64,000 nt of DNA, from NCBI GenBank assembly GCA_963780715.1, contig CAWADK010000027.1, positions 11,543 to 75,542 of the forward strand, written 5' to 3'. This document shows, piece after piece, positions 1 to 9,648 of this stretch. The position numbers were made by a program, and so were the translations under genes. This stretch comes from JALORV01 sp963780715. GTDB taxonomy: Bacteria; Pseudomonadota; Gammaproteobacteria; Burkholderiales; Burkholderiaceae_F. Each line of letters begins with the position of its first letter. Within the stretch, counting starts at the first letter, position 1. The notes below the pieces were generated by a model, which saw only the letters and a program-made list of their open reading frames with translations, was not told where the DNA came from and searched no databases.

Positions 1-29
1 CCGCGGCGATGATGAAACAAGGAGTGTTT

Positions 30-617
30 ATGGGCCGAACAATGCGGTCCCGAGTGTCCTTGTTCCTTCTTGTCGCTGTCACCGTAGCCGTCGTCGGCTG
101 CGCTGAACTGCTGCCGAAGTCGGCCGTGCGGACGGAAGTGCAGTGGCAGACCTTTGACGACGCCAAGGCGCTGGTCGAAGCCATCCAGCCCTACAAGACG
201 ACCAAAGCCGATCTGGCCGGCCTCGGGCTCTCGGGCGTCAACCCGGCCGTGACCCTGCTTTCCCACGTCGAAGTGGCGGTCCGGTTCCCGATCGGCGGCG
301 TGATCAACGCGTCGGACGTCGATCCCGGCATTCGAGACTGCCTGATCGCGGGCAAGGGCTGCAGCGGCTACCAGTTGAACATCAAGCACATCAATAACGA
401 CCGCGTCGGCAACTTCTGGCTCGACGCTCTCCGCTTCCGGCGCGAGACCGAGTCGCGCGGCTGGACCTTTACCGCACTGATCCTGTTCGTCCAGGATCGC
501 GCGGTTTATGCCGTCTATGGCGGGCAGCCCAACGTGCTCGAACTCCAGGTCGACCGCAATCCGCTTGGTCCGTTCCAAGGCTGGGGCGACTGGGTCGTCG
601 GGACGATCACGCCGTAA
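30..617 (+). CDS. putative lipoprotein of unknown function
   Basis: I do not recognise the family. The 195-aa product opens with a basic stretch and a hydrophobic core ending in a lipobox (AVVGC, Cys24), so it is probably exported, lipidated and held in the envelope. The mature part is rich in beta-type segments and has two further cysteines about ten residues apart (DCLIAGKGC), which could form a disulfide. The ATG at 30 was chosen because AAGGAG lies five bases upstream; ATGs at 9 and 12 are in frame but lack such a site. The gene is convergent with mreD, across about 210 bases of palindromic repeats. Confidence 0.7.
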   Translation: MGRTMRSRVSLFLLVAVTVAVVGCAELLPKSAVRTEVQWQTFDDAKALVEAIQPYKTTKADLAGLGLSGVNPAVTLLSHVEVAVRFPIGGVINASDVDPGIRDCLIAGKGCSGYQLNIKHINNDRVGNFWLDALRFRRETESRGWTFTALILFVQDRAVYAVYGGQPNVLELQVDRNPLGPFQGWGDWVVGTITP

Positions 618-632
618 ACGGAGGCGCTCCTC

Positions 633-670
633 GTGTACGCGAGCCCTATGGGCTCGCACGTGCACTCGTC
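633..670 (+). repeat. REP-like palindromic repeat, copy 1
   Basis: The unit has the form GTGTACGCGA-(loop)-TCGCACGTGCACTCGTC. It matches, in inverted orientation, the copy at 784-820 and, in direct orientation, the copy at 23816-23854. The paired arms flank a short tetranucleotide-like loop, as in repetitive extragenic palindromes. It lies in the convergent gap between the lipoprotein gene and mreD. Confidence 0.6.
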
Positions 671-707
671 GCGGCACGCTGCGCTTCGCTCGCCGCTCAG
701 GACTGAC

Positions 708-739
708 TTGTCGGCTGCGCTCCGGAGCGCAGCCGACAA
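708..739. repeat. 32-bp perfect palindrome
   Basis: Bases 708-723 are the exact reverse complement of 724-739 (arm TTGTCGGCTGCGCTCC). It lies midway between the two inverted REP-like copies, so the whole 633-820 block folds as a nested palindromic array. It may end transcription from both convergent genes, but no T-run follows on either strand, so this is only a guess. Confidence 0.7.
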
Positions 740-783
740 ACCAGTCTCGGGCGTTTCGCGCAAGGCGCGAACCGTACCGCCGC

Positions 784-820
784 GAGCTCACGTGCGACCC
801 GAAGGGTCGCGTAAGTGAGC
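784..820 (-). repeat. REP-like palindromic repeat, copy 2
   Basis: Read on the minus strand it carries CGCGACCCTTCGGGTCGC followed by ACGTGAGCTC, nearly the same as the copy at 23816-23854 and close to the inverted copy at 633-670. It ends about ten bases from the mreD stop codon. Confidence 0.6.
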
Positions 821-828
821 GGCGCAAG

Positions 829-1428
829 TTAAATTGGTCGCGTCTCGTCCCGATCCACCGGCCGCCGCTGGGGCGCCAGCAGCAGCCACGCGATCAGCGG
901 CCAGATGACGGCACCGACGAGGCTCTGCGCAAAGTAGATCCAGCCGGGCCACTCGCCGCCGACCCACATGCGGATCGCGAGCGAGGCGAGCTGCGACAGC
1001 AGCAACAGGGGCAGGATGTGGACCGCCTGGGCACCCAATGGGAACCACTGAATGCGACGGTGCAGGGTGATCGCCCCATAGGACACCAGCGTATAGGCCA
1101 GCGCGTGCTGGCCGAACAGCGCGCCTTCGTGCACATCCATCAGCAGTCCGAACACGAATGCTGCGCCCATGCCGACGCGCCGCGGCTGGTGCACGTTCCA
1201 GAACACGAGCGCCAGGGCGAGGAAATCGGGCGCCACGGGAGCCCGGCCCCAGGGCATCAGGTTCAGCAGCAGCGCCACGATGAGCGAAAACCAGATGAAC
1301 AGCGGGTTCGCCGGCCGCAGCAAGTACTCGCGGCGCGACAGCCCACGATCGATGGCTTCAATGGGGTCCGTTGCGCGCAGCGCGAAGGAGTCGCGCACCC
1401 AGCGCTGCACGCGCACGATCGCGTTCAT
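829..1428 (-). CDS. mreD: rod shape-determining protein MreD
   Basis: MreD is the polytopic inner-membrane subunit of the MreBCD elongation complex, which positions lateral cell-wall synthesis. The 199-aa product has a soluble N-terminus (about residues 1-45) followed by five or six hydrophobic segments (for example IWFSLIVALLLNLM and ILPLLLLSQLASLAI), with the family-type stretch GLLMDVHEGALFGQHALAY in the middle. The N-terminus is longer than in E. coli MreD. It overlaps the end of mreC by four bases (ATGA), implying translational coupling. The usual downstream partner mrdA is absent: a repeat array and a convergent lipoprotein gene follow instead. Confidence 0.93.
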   Translation of the reverse strand: MNAIVRVQRWVRDSFALRATDPIEAIDRGLSRREYLLRPANPLFIWFSLIVALLLNLMPWGRAPVAPDFLALALVFWNVHQPRRVGMGAAFVFGLLMDVHEGALFGQHALAYTLVSYGAITLHRRIQWFPLGAQAVHILPLLLLSQLASLAIRMWVGGEWPGWIYFAQSLVGAVIWPLIAWLLLAPQRRPVDRDETRPI

Positions 1429-2327
1429 CGCTTGCCGCCTCCCCGTCGCACGGGAACCTCTGTCGGGGCCGGGCCCGGCGCTGCCGGCAACGTCGACGGC
1501 TCGATCAGCAGCACCAGCAGATAGGTGTGATTCTCGACGCCGGCAGAAGGCGACAGCACGATGCGGGCGAACTGATCCTTCGCCGCCCGCTCGACCGCGA
1601 TGACCTTGCCCACGGGGAGCCCGACCGGATAGACGCCGTCGAGCCCTGACGTGACGGCGACATCGCCATTTTCGACATCCGCGTTGGCCGCCATGAAGCG
1701 CAGGTCGAGCGTGCCCGGGTCGGCGCCGCCGAATGCGACGCCGCGCAGGCCGTTGCGCACGATCTGGATCGGGATCGATTGATCCTTGTCGGTCAACAGC
1801 GTGACCTCGGAGGTGTTGCGGAACACGCGCGTCACCTGTCCGACAATGCCGACATCGTCGATGACGGGGCTGCCGGCGCGCACGCCGTCGTCAGTCCCGA
1901 CATGCAGCACGAGCTTGTGCGAAAAGCGGTCGCGCGATTCGTAGAGCACCGTGCCGAGGACGGCGTTGTTGCGCACGCGCTCGCGGGCCGACAACAGTTT
2001 GCGCAGCCGATCGTTTTCCTGCTCGGACTGCTTCGCCTGCAGCAGCGCCTGCGCACTTTCCACCTGCTGGCGTTTCAGCGCCTCGTTTTCCCGCTGCAGC
2101 GTCGAGACCGACGTGAAGTAGTCGCCGACGGCGTCGACGAGGCGGCCGGGCACCAGCAGCGCCTGCTGCACGGGATAGAGCACGACACCAACGCCGACGC
2201 GGACCGTCTCGAGCGCCTTGATCCGCGAGTCGATGATGATCAGCGCGATGGCCAGGAAAGCGAAGAACGCCAGCCGCGCGCGTGCGGACACGCCCTGGTT
2301 GAACAGCGGTGGGGGGGCGTATTCCAT
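1425..2327 (-). CDS. mreC: rod shape-determining protein MreC
   Basis: MreC is the bitopic scaffold linking cytoplasmic MreB to the periplasmic cell-wall synthases. The 300-aa product has a short cytoplasmic tail, one membrane helix (about residues 18-36, ARLAFFAFLAIALIII), a coiled coil (about 65-115, LQRENEALKRQQVESAQ) and then the two beta-barrel domains typical of MreC (VIDDVGIVGQVTRVF, LTDKDQSIPIQIVRNG, VTSGLDGVYPVGLPVGKV). The tail is proline/alanine-rich, as in other betaproteobacterial MreC proteins. It is second in mreB-mreC-mreD, separated from mreB by a 126-base gap with two strong hairpins. Confidence 0.95.
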   Translation of the reverse strand: MEYAPPPLFNQGVSARARLAFFAFLAIALIIIDSRIKALETVRVGVGVVLYPVQQALLVPGRLVDAVGDYFTSVSTLQRENEALKRQQVESAQALLQAKQSEQENDRLRKLLSARERVRNNAVLGTVLYESRDRFSHKLVLHVGTDDGVRAGSPVIDDVGIVGQVTRVFRNTSEVTLLTDKDQSIPIQIVRNGLRGVAFGGADPGTLDLRFMAANADVENGDVAVTSGLDGVYPVGLPVGKVIAVERAAKDQFARIVLSPSAGVENHTYLLVLLIEPSTLPAAPGPAPTEVPVRRGGGKR

Positions 2328-2335
2328 TATCCAAG

Positions 2336-2408
2336 CGCGCGAAAGTGCAAACCTACTTTCGCGCGACTAGTTTGCGAAAAATCGGTGGCGGAGCCACACG
2401 ATTTTTCG
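2336..2408 (-). other. two stem-loops between mreB and mreC
   Basis: Stem 1 pairs 2336-2346 with 2355-2365 (11 perfect pairs, arm CGCGCGAAAGT). Stem 2 pairs 2375-2384 with 2399-2408 (10 pairs, arm CGAAAAATCG), with an inner TGGC/GCCA pairing. Both lie in the transcribed mreB-mreC spacer. Neither is followed by a clean T-run, so RNA processing or partial attenuation, giving more MreB than MreC, is as likely as termination. Confidence 0.6.
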
Positions 2409-2453
2409 AGGCAAGGGCAGGAGAGGGGCCGACGTGTCACTGCGCCGGCGGCG

Positions 2454-3497
2454 TCAGCCGGTGGCGAAGATAGTGCCGAGCTTGTCCATGCGCTCGAGCG
2501 CGATGCCGCAGCCGCGCACGACGCAGGTCAGCGGCTCTTCGGCCACGACGACCGGCAGGCCCGTTTCTTCCATCAGCAGCCGGTCGAGGTCGCGCAGCAG
2601 CGCGCCACCGCCCGTGAGCATCATGCCGCGGTCGGCGATGTCGGCACCGAGTTCCGGCGGCGTCTGCTCGAGTGCGATCTTCACGCTGGAGACGATCTGG
2701 TTCAGCGGATCGGTCAGCGCCTCGAGAATCTCGTTCGAGCTGATGGTGAAGCTGCGCGGAATGCCTTCGGACAGATTGCGGCCCTTGACTTCCATCTCGC
2801 GCACTTCGGAACCGGGAAATGCCGATCCGATTTCCTTCTTGATCAGTTCCGCAGTCGGCTCGCCGATCAGCATGCCGTAGTTGCGGCGGATGTAGTTGAT
2901 GATCGCTTCGTCGAACTTGTCGCCGCCGACGCGCACGCTGCCCTTGTAGACCATGCCGCCCAGCGAGATCACGCCGACCTCGGTCGTGCCGCCGCCGATG
3001 TCGACCACCATCGAGCCCGACGCTTCCGATACCGGCAGCCCGGCACCGATCGCCGCGGCCATCGGCTCCTCGATCAGGAACACCTGCGATGCGCCTGCAG
3101 CTTCAGCCGATTCCTTGATCGCGCGCCGCTCCACCTGAGTCGAGCCGCACGGCACGCAGATGATGATGCGCGGGTTCGGCGCGAACAGGCTCGACGGATG
3201 CACCATCTTGATGAACTGCTTGAGCATCTGCTCGGTGACGGTGAAGTCGGCGATGACACCGTCCTTCATCGGGCGGATCGCCTCGATGTTGCCGGGCACC
3301 TTGCCGAGCATCTGCTTGGCTTCCTTGCCGACCGCCTGGATCGTGCGCTTGCCGTTGGGCCCGCCTTCCTGGCGGATTGCAACGACCGAAGGCTCGTCGA
3401 GCACGATGCCCTTGCCACGCACGTAGATCAGCGTGTTGGCCGTGCCGAGGTCGATCGCGAGGTCGTTGGAAAAATAGCTGCGGAGAAAACCGAACAT
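2454..3497 (-). CDS. mreB: rod shape-determining protein MreB (bacterial actin)
   Basis: MreB forms membrane-bound actin-like filaments that guide the elongasome. The 347-aa product is family length. It starts with the usual amphipathic tip MFGFLRSYFSNDLAIDLGTA, which contains phosphate-binding loop 1, followed by IICVPCGSTQVERRAI, the second phosphate loop VVDIGGGTTEVGVISLGG and MLTGGGALLRDLDRLL. The open frame runs far upstream of 3497 through non-coding sequence; the ATG at 3497 is set by homology of the N-terminus. It heads mreBCD and is divergent from gatC across about 210 bases, which must hold both promoters. Confidence 0.97.
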   Translation of the reverse strand: MFGFLRSYFSNDLAIDLGTANTLIYVRGKGIVLDEPSVVAIRQEGGPNGKRTIQAVGKEAKQMLGKVPGNIEAIRPMKDGVIADFTVTEQMLKQFIKMVHPSSLFAPNPRIIICVPCGSTQVERRAIKESAEAAGASQVFLIEEPMAAAIGAGLPVSEASGSMVVDIGGGTTEVGVISLGGMVYKGSVRVGGDKFDEAIINYIRRNYGMLIGEPTAELIKKEIGSAFPGSEVREMEVKGRNLSEGIPRSFTISSNEILEALTDPLNQIVSSVKIALEQTPPELGADIADRGMMLTGGGALLRDLDRLLMEETGLPVVVAEEPLTCVVRGCGIALERMDKLGTIFATG

Positions 3498-3709
3498 GAC
3501 TGCCTTTTGTGGCTGTATTGCGTCCCGGGGCGCGCCGCGCGTCGGCGCTGCATTTCCCCAGAGGCGCGCAGAGTCTGGGAAGAATGCGCGATGATAAACT
3601 AAACACGCAACAAACTCGCTGCAAGCACTTGTTTTGAAAGGCTTCCGCAGCGCACTAATCCCCCGCAATTCCGCGCCCGCAACCCACACCGCCATTCCCT
3701 CGCCCGCCC

Positions 3710-3997
3710 ATGTCGCTCGATCTTGCGCAAATCCGCCGCGTCGCCGATCTCGCCCGCATCGATGTGACCGATGCCGAGGCCGAGCGCGTGCTCGCTCAGC
3801 TGAACGACATCTTCCGGATGATCGAGCGCATGCAGGCCGTCGATACCGATGGCCTGGAACCGATGGCGCACCCGCTCGGCGGCGCGCAGCGGCTGCGAGA
3901 CGATGCTGTAACCGTCGGCGACGAGCGCGCCGGCAACCTCGCCAATGCGCCCGAGCAGCAGGACGGGCTGTTCCTCGTTCCGCGGGTGATCGAATGA
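3710..3997 (+). CDS. gatC: Asp-tRNA(Asn)/Glu-tRNA(Gln) amidotransferase subunit C
   Basis: GatC is the small belt subunit that holds GatA and GatB together in the complex converting Glu-tRNA(Gln) or Asp-tRNA(Asn) to the amide form. The 95-aa product matches the family: helical N-terminus (IRRVADLARIDVTDAEAERV), the GLEPMAHPL segment and a C-terminal DGLFLVPRVIE. It is first in gatC-gatA-TPR-gatB. Its TGA is part of an ATGA from which a 12-codon open frame leads to the gatA start. Confidence 0.95.
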   Translation: MSLDLAQIRRVADLARIDVTDAEAERVLAQLNDIFRMIERMQAVDTDGLEPMAHPLGGAQRLRDDAVTVGDERAGNLANAPEQQDGLFLVPRVIE

Positions 3998-4032
3998 GCG
4001 TCGCAGCGCGCAGCGCCGAGGCTCGCCGATGA
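3994..4032 (+). other. possible coupling micro-ORF between gatC and gatA
   Basis: The ATG overlapping the gatC stop opens a 12-codon frame that closes at the TGA overlapping the gatA ATG (ATGA at both ends). It is unrelated in sequence to the 74-nt repeats at 19091-19242 and 31294-31371 but has the same layout. The frame match alone has a one-in-three chance, so this is weak evidence on its own. Confidence 0.25.
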
Positions 4033-5510
4033 GCGCCAGTCCGGATCTCGCTCAGGCCACGTTGGCCGATCTGTCGCGCCTGCTCGCGGCACGGCAGGTT
4101 TCGGCCACGGAACTGGCGCGCGCCTACCTCGCGCGAATCGAGGCGCAGCGCGGGCTGAACGCCTTCCTGGATGTACGTCCGGAGATCACGCTGGCCCAGG
4201 CGGCGGCGGCCGATGCACGCTTTGCCCGCGGCGACGCCACGCCGTTGACGGGCATTCCGATCGCGCACAAGGACATCTTCGTCACCAGGGACTTCGCCTC
4301 GACCGCTTCGAGCAGGATCCTGAAGGGATACATGAGCCCGTTCGACGCAACGGTGGTCGATAACCTGTCGCGGGCCGGCATGGTGACGCTCGGCAAGCTC
4401 AACTGCGACGAGTTCGCGATGGGCTCGAGCAACGAGAACAGCGCCTACGGCAACGTGCTCAACCCGTGGGACCACGGCGCCGTGCCCGGAGGCTCGTCCG
4501 GAGGATCGGCCGCCGCGGTGGCCGCGCGCATCGCCCCGGTGGCCACCGCCACGGACACCGGCGGGTCGATCCGCGAACCCGCCGCGTTCTCCGGCATCAC
4601 CGGCACCAAGCCGACCTACGGGCGGCCGTCACGCTGGGGCATGATCGCCTTCGCCTCCAGCCTCGACACCGCCGGCCTGATGACGCAGACGGCCGAGGAC
4701 GCCGCGCTCGTCTTCAACGCGATGCTCGGCTTCGATCCGAAGGACTCGACCAGCCTCGACCGCCCGGCCGAGGACTACACCCGCTCGCTCGGCATGTCGG
4801 TCAAGGGTCTGAAGATCGGCGTGCCCAAGGAGTTCTTCGGTACCGGCCTGCAGCCGGATGTCGAAGCGGCGGTCCGCGCGGCGCTGGCCGAGTACGAGAA
4901 ACTCGGCGCGAAGCTGGTGCCGATCTCGCTGCCCAACGCCGAACTCGGCATTCCCGTCTACTACGTCATCGCCCCGGCGGAAGCCTCGAGCAACCTGGCG
5001 CGCTTCGACGGCGTGCGCTATGGCCATCGCGCGGCGAAGTACACGGATCTGAAGGACATGATCCGCAAGTCGCGCGCCGAGGGCTTCGGCGACGAGCCGA
5101 AGCGGCGCATCCTGATCGGCACCTACGTGTTGTCGCACGGCTACTACGACGCGTACTTCATCAAGGCAATGAAGGTGCGGCGCCTTATCGCCAACGAATT
5201 CCAGCGCGCGTTTGCCGAGTGCGACGTGATCGCCGGGCCTGTGACCACCAGCGTGGCGTTCGGCTTCGGGGAGAAGGCGGCCGATCCCGTGGCGATGTAC
5301 ATGGCCGATCTGTACACGGTGCCCGGGAGCCTGGCAGGCGTGCCTTCGATGAGTATTCCCTGCGGCTTCGGCACCGGTCCGGTGAACAGCCGCCGGCCGG
5401 TCGGACTACAGCTCATTGCGAACTACTGCGAAGAAGCCAAGCTGCTTGGCGTGGCGCACGCCTACCAGTTGGCGACCGACTGGCATCGGCGACTGCCACC
5501 GGGCGCCTGA
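4029..5510 (+). CDS. gatA: Asp-tRNA(Asn)/Glu-tRNA(Gln) amidotransferase subunit A
   Basis: GatA is the glutaminase subunit that releases ammonia from glutamine for the GatB transamidation site. The 493-aa product has the amidase-signature Ser-cisSer-Lys triad: Lys in IPIAHKDIF, the Gly/Ser-rich loop GGSSGGSAAAVAARI and the nucleophile region TDTGGSIREPAAFSG. The motif NENSAYGNVLNPWD is typical of GatA rather than of other amidases. It overlaps nothing and lies 7 bases before the next gene, suggesting one transcript with gatC and gatB. Confidence 0.97.
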   Translation: MSASPDLAQATLADLSRLLAARQVSATELARAYLARIEAQRGLNAFLDVRPEITLAQAAAADARFARGDATPLTGIPIAHKDIFVTRDFASTASSRILKGYMSPFDATVVDNLSRAGMVTLGKLNCDEFAMGSSNENSAYGNVLNPWDHGAVPGGSSGGSAAAVAARIAPVATATDTGGSIREPAAFSGITGTKPTYGRPSRWGMIAFASSLDTAGLMTQTAEDAALVFNAMLGFDPKDSTSLDRPAEDYTRSLGMSVKGLKIGVPKEFFGTGLQPDVEAAVRAALAEYEKLGAKLVPISLPNAELGIPVYYVIAPAEASSNLARFDGVRYGHRAAKYTDLKDMIRKSRAEGFGDEPKRRILIGTYVLSHGYYDAYFIKAMKVRRLIANEFQRAFAECDVIAGPVTTSVAFGFGEKAADPVAMYMADLYTVPGSLAGVPSMSIPCGFGTGPVNSRRPVGLQLIANYCEEAKLLGVAHAYQLATDWHRRLPPGA

Positions 5511-5517
5511 CGGACCG

Positions 5518-6621
5518 ATGTCGCAGCGCATACTGAACGCGAATCAACGGCTCGTCGATGCGGCGCGCGATCCGCTGGAGCGCGTGCGGCGCCGGCAGGA
5601 CCGCGCCGTCCTGCTGGCCCGCATGGGACAGGTGGACGCCGCGCGCGAGGTATTGGAACTGGCGCGCGCCGAGACCCCGGCGCATGCGACGCCCCCGCTG
5701 CTGCTGCGCTTCGAGTACGTCGACGCGATCCAGCTGTATTTCGCGAAGCGGTTCGTCGAGGCCCGGACCGCACTGCTCGGCGTGACCGAGCGCGCCCGCC
5801 GTGCCGCTGACGACATGGCGCTGGTCGGGGAATGCGAATCGGCCCTGGCGCTCTTCATGCAGCGCGAAGGCGACGTGCGTGCGGCAGCGCGCCACGCGCG
5901 GGCCGTGCTCGCCAATTCCGGCGCCACACTGGAATCGCGCTATCGCGCTTACCTGGCGCTGGGTTCGTTGCACCAGGATGCCTACGACTACGAAGAAGCC
6001 GCGCGACTCTACGGCGAGGCCGAAGGGCTGGTGCATCAACTCGACGACGACATTGCGATGTCGAGCTGGCTGCAGCGCTCTGCGTTGACGCAGGCGGCGC
6101 ATGCGCGTCAGGCGGCAGCGCTGGACGAGCTCGACGCCCGGACGCTCGCCAACGCCATCAGCGCCCTCAAGAAGAGCATCGCATTCGCCGGCGGCCTGGC
6201 TGACGGTCCGGACACGACGCTCGATCACCTGCTTCTGGCGGAAATGCTCGTGCTGCAGAACCGTCAGGCTGAGGCGATGGCACTGTACGACGCCTACCTG
6301 CCGAGCGCCGAGGGCGAAGGCTTCCTGCATGAAGTCACGGCTGCCGTGGCCGACCGCGCCAGCTGCTTGATCAAGCTCGGACGCAGCGAGGAGGGCCATG
6401 AGCAGCTCGAGCGTGCGCTGAAGCGCGTCGACGAAGCCACCCCGTCCGACATCCGCGCGATCGTGCACGCCAATCTGGCCGCCGCGCTGAAGGCCGACGG
6501 CCGGAAGGACGAGGCCGGGCAGCATCACAGACTGGCCGAGATGGCATGGCAGACCTATGCGCACGAGCAACGCGAAGCGCGGCGCCTGCTGGCCGGCGAT
6601 CCGGCCGATACGCTGCACTGA
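5518..6621 (+). CDS. TPR-like helical repeat protein inside the gat operon
   Basis: The 367-aa product is almost all alpha-helical, with repeated A/L-rich helical pairs that look like degenerate tetratricopeptide repeats (for example DYEEAARLYGEAEGLVHQL, RQAEAMALYDAYLPSAEGE and RSEEGHEQLERALKRVDEA). There is no signal peptide, so it should be cytoplasmic. No catalytic motif was found and I assign no function. It sits between gatA (7 bases away) and gatB (12 bases away), a place usually without an extra gene. A scaffold role for the amidotransferase is possible but unsupported beyond position. The ATG at 5518 was taken because earlier in-frame starts lie inside gatA. Confidence 0.8.
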   Translation: MSQRILNANQRLVDAARDPLERVRRRQDRAVLLARMGQVDAAREVLELARAETPAHATPPLLLRFEYVDAIQLYFAKRFVEARTALLGVTERARRAADDMALVGECESALALFMQREGDVRAAARHARAVLANSGATLESRYRAYLALGSLHQDAYDYEEAARLYGEAEGLVHQLDDDIAMSSWLQRSALTQAAHARQAAALDELDARTLANAISALKKSIAFAGGLADGPDTTLDHLLLAEMLVLQNRQAEAMALYDAYLPSAEGEGFLHEVTAAVADRASCLIKLGRSEEGHEQLERALKRVDEATPSDIRAIVHANLAAALKADGRKDEAGQHHRLAEMAWQTYAHEQREARRLLAGDPADTLH

Positions 6622-6633
6622 CAGGAGACCGCG

Positions 6634-8121
<1,488 letters not shown>

Positions 8122-8169
8122 CCATCAGGCGGCCTGGACGAGCCCCTTGGTAGGGCCGCGCGGCCGCCG

Positions 8170-9433
8170 TTACGGAGCGACCACCAGCGTGAAGTTCGGC
8201 CCGATGACGATCGTGGCAGGCACGACCGTGACTTCGCTGCTAAGTTGGGCCTGGTAGCCGGTCGCCGCTGCCTCGAGCTTGTACTTCGCGGCGTTCGCAG
8301 CCTGCGCGACGAAGTTGAGCGGCGAGACCATCGGGTTCGCGTAGACCAGCAGGCGCGGAGCGGCGGTTGGCAGCGGCAGCGAGTAGCCGCCCGTCGTCGG
8401 GTCGACATTCATCTGCGCGACTTCCACCGCGGGCACCGAACCCACCGCCTGCAGCGCGCGTACGGATCCGCTGTCCCGCGCGCCGGCCGGACCAACATTG
8501 CCGGTGACGGTGCCTTCGGCCGACACCGGCATCGTCACCGGATCCATGCTCGAGTTCAGCGTGGTGGTGTGATCCGTCATCACCGGCACGGCGGCGATCA
8601 CCGCGGTGGTGAGCTTCCTGCCCGTGAACACGACGTCATACGGCCCCTTCATCGGGTCCAGCGGCGCGAGAGACGAACTGGCCGTTCGCGGCGGGCTGCG
8701 TCGCCTTCAGCACGACACCATTTTTCTGGGCACTGACCGTCACATCGCCCAGACCTGTCTGCACGTGTCCCACGATGCCAGTCAGCGTCCGCGGAACGAT
8801 GCTGACGACCGGCTTCAGGTTGTATCGACCGCTGTTGCCCCGCTTGACGATCGAACGGCAGGCATCGAAGTCGAGCACGAGGTCGGTCATCGTGTTCGGC
8901 TGCACGGTGAATCCGTGAACGAGCTTCAGGCCGCTTTGTGTCGCACTGGGCGTATCGAGTGGTATCTCGGTCAAGCTTCCCGAGGGCACGATCGCATTGG
9001 CAGGCATGCTGGCGCCATTGGGCCTGAGCACCAGCCGGACCTGGGTGTACTGGCCGGCCGGCAGCGGCGTCTGGCCGAGTTCCGCCAGCACGCCGTTGGT
9101 CAGATCGAGCAGGTCGATGCGCTGCGCCGGGCTGACCACGACTTCGCTCCAGCCGCCATCGGTGTCCATGGCCGTCGACGACGCATGGACACGCACGCGA
9201 TCGACCGTTACGTACACATGGTCGTAGCCACAGGCCGGTGCATCGGTCAGCGCGACCCGCAGCGTGCCGCTGCCACTGGTGCCACGCGCGCTGCCACCAG
9301 CCCCACCGCCTCCGGCCGGAGGGGCGGCACCGTTCGGCGCCACTCCGCCGTCGCCTCCACCGCAGGACGCCAGCATCATTACGGTCCCGAACGCCAGCAA
9401 CGCCGTGCGAGTGCTTCGAATCGATGTGCGCAT
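8170..9433 (-). pseudogene. DUF4382 lipoprotein, frameshifted
   Basis: The product would be a roughly 420-aa secreted lipoprotein. A signal peptide ends in LASCGGG (Cys lipobox) and is followed by a Gly/Ala linker and a DUF4382 domain (TLRVALTDAPACGYDHVYVTVDRVRV, here split by description: TLRVALTDAP then DHVYVTVDRV). The C-terminal part (ATIVIGPNFTLVVAP) resembles a carboxypeptidase-regulatory-like beta domain. The frame breaks near 8665-8690: removing one base after the codons for GQFVS joins it to APLDPMKGPYDVVF. The total length is 3n+1, as one inserted base predicts. Start at 9433 is set by the signal peptide. Likely a sequencing indel rather than a dead gene. Confidence 0.75.
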
Positions 9434-9648
9434 GACCCCTCCGCTGCCTGACCGCTCCGTTAGCGGCCACATGGGAATTTTTCCCTTTTTCTGGCCACCC
9501 CACGATCCGATTCGCGCTAATCCGAAAGTTTGGTGAGCGATCATTGACCCGGGTCACACGCGCCGCGCGCGCCGCGCTGCGACGAGGCCGGAACGCGGGC
9601 CGTTGCAAGTTGTCTACGATCGCTCGTCTTCGGTTTCCCGGACTGCCC

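Noticed and set aside
708..739. Bidirectional terminator at the 32-bp palindrome
   Set aside because: No T-run follows on either strand, so I list it only as a repeat.
1779..3602. A 607-codon open frame on the plus strand opposite mreC and mreB
   Set aside because: It is antisense to two genes with strong family matches, is rich in His, Arg, Asp and Gln from GC-rich third positions of the real frames, and has no motif or ribosome-binding site.
2454..4475. A 673-aa version of MreB with a long N-terminal extension
   Set aside because: The upstream part is the antisense of gatC/gatA and unlike any MreB; the ATG at 3497 gives the family length and N-terminus.
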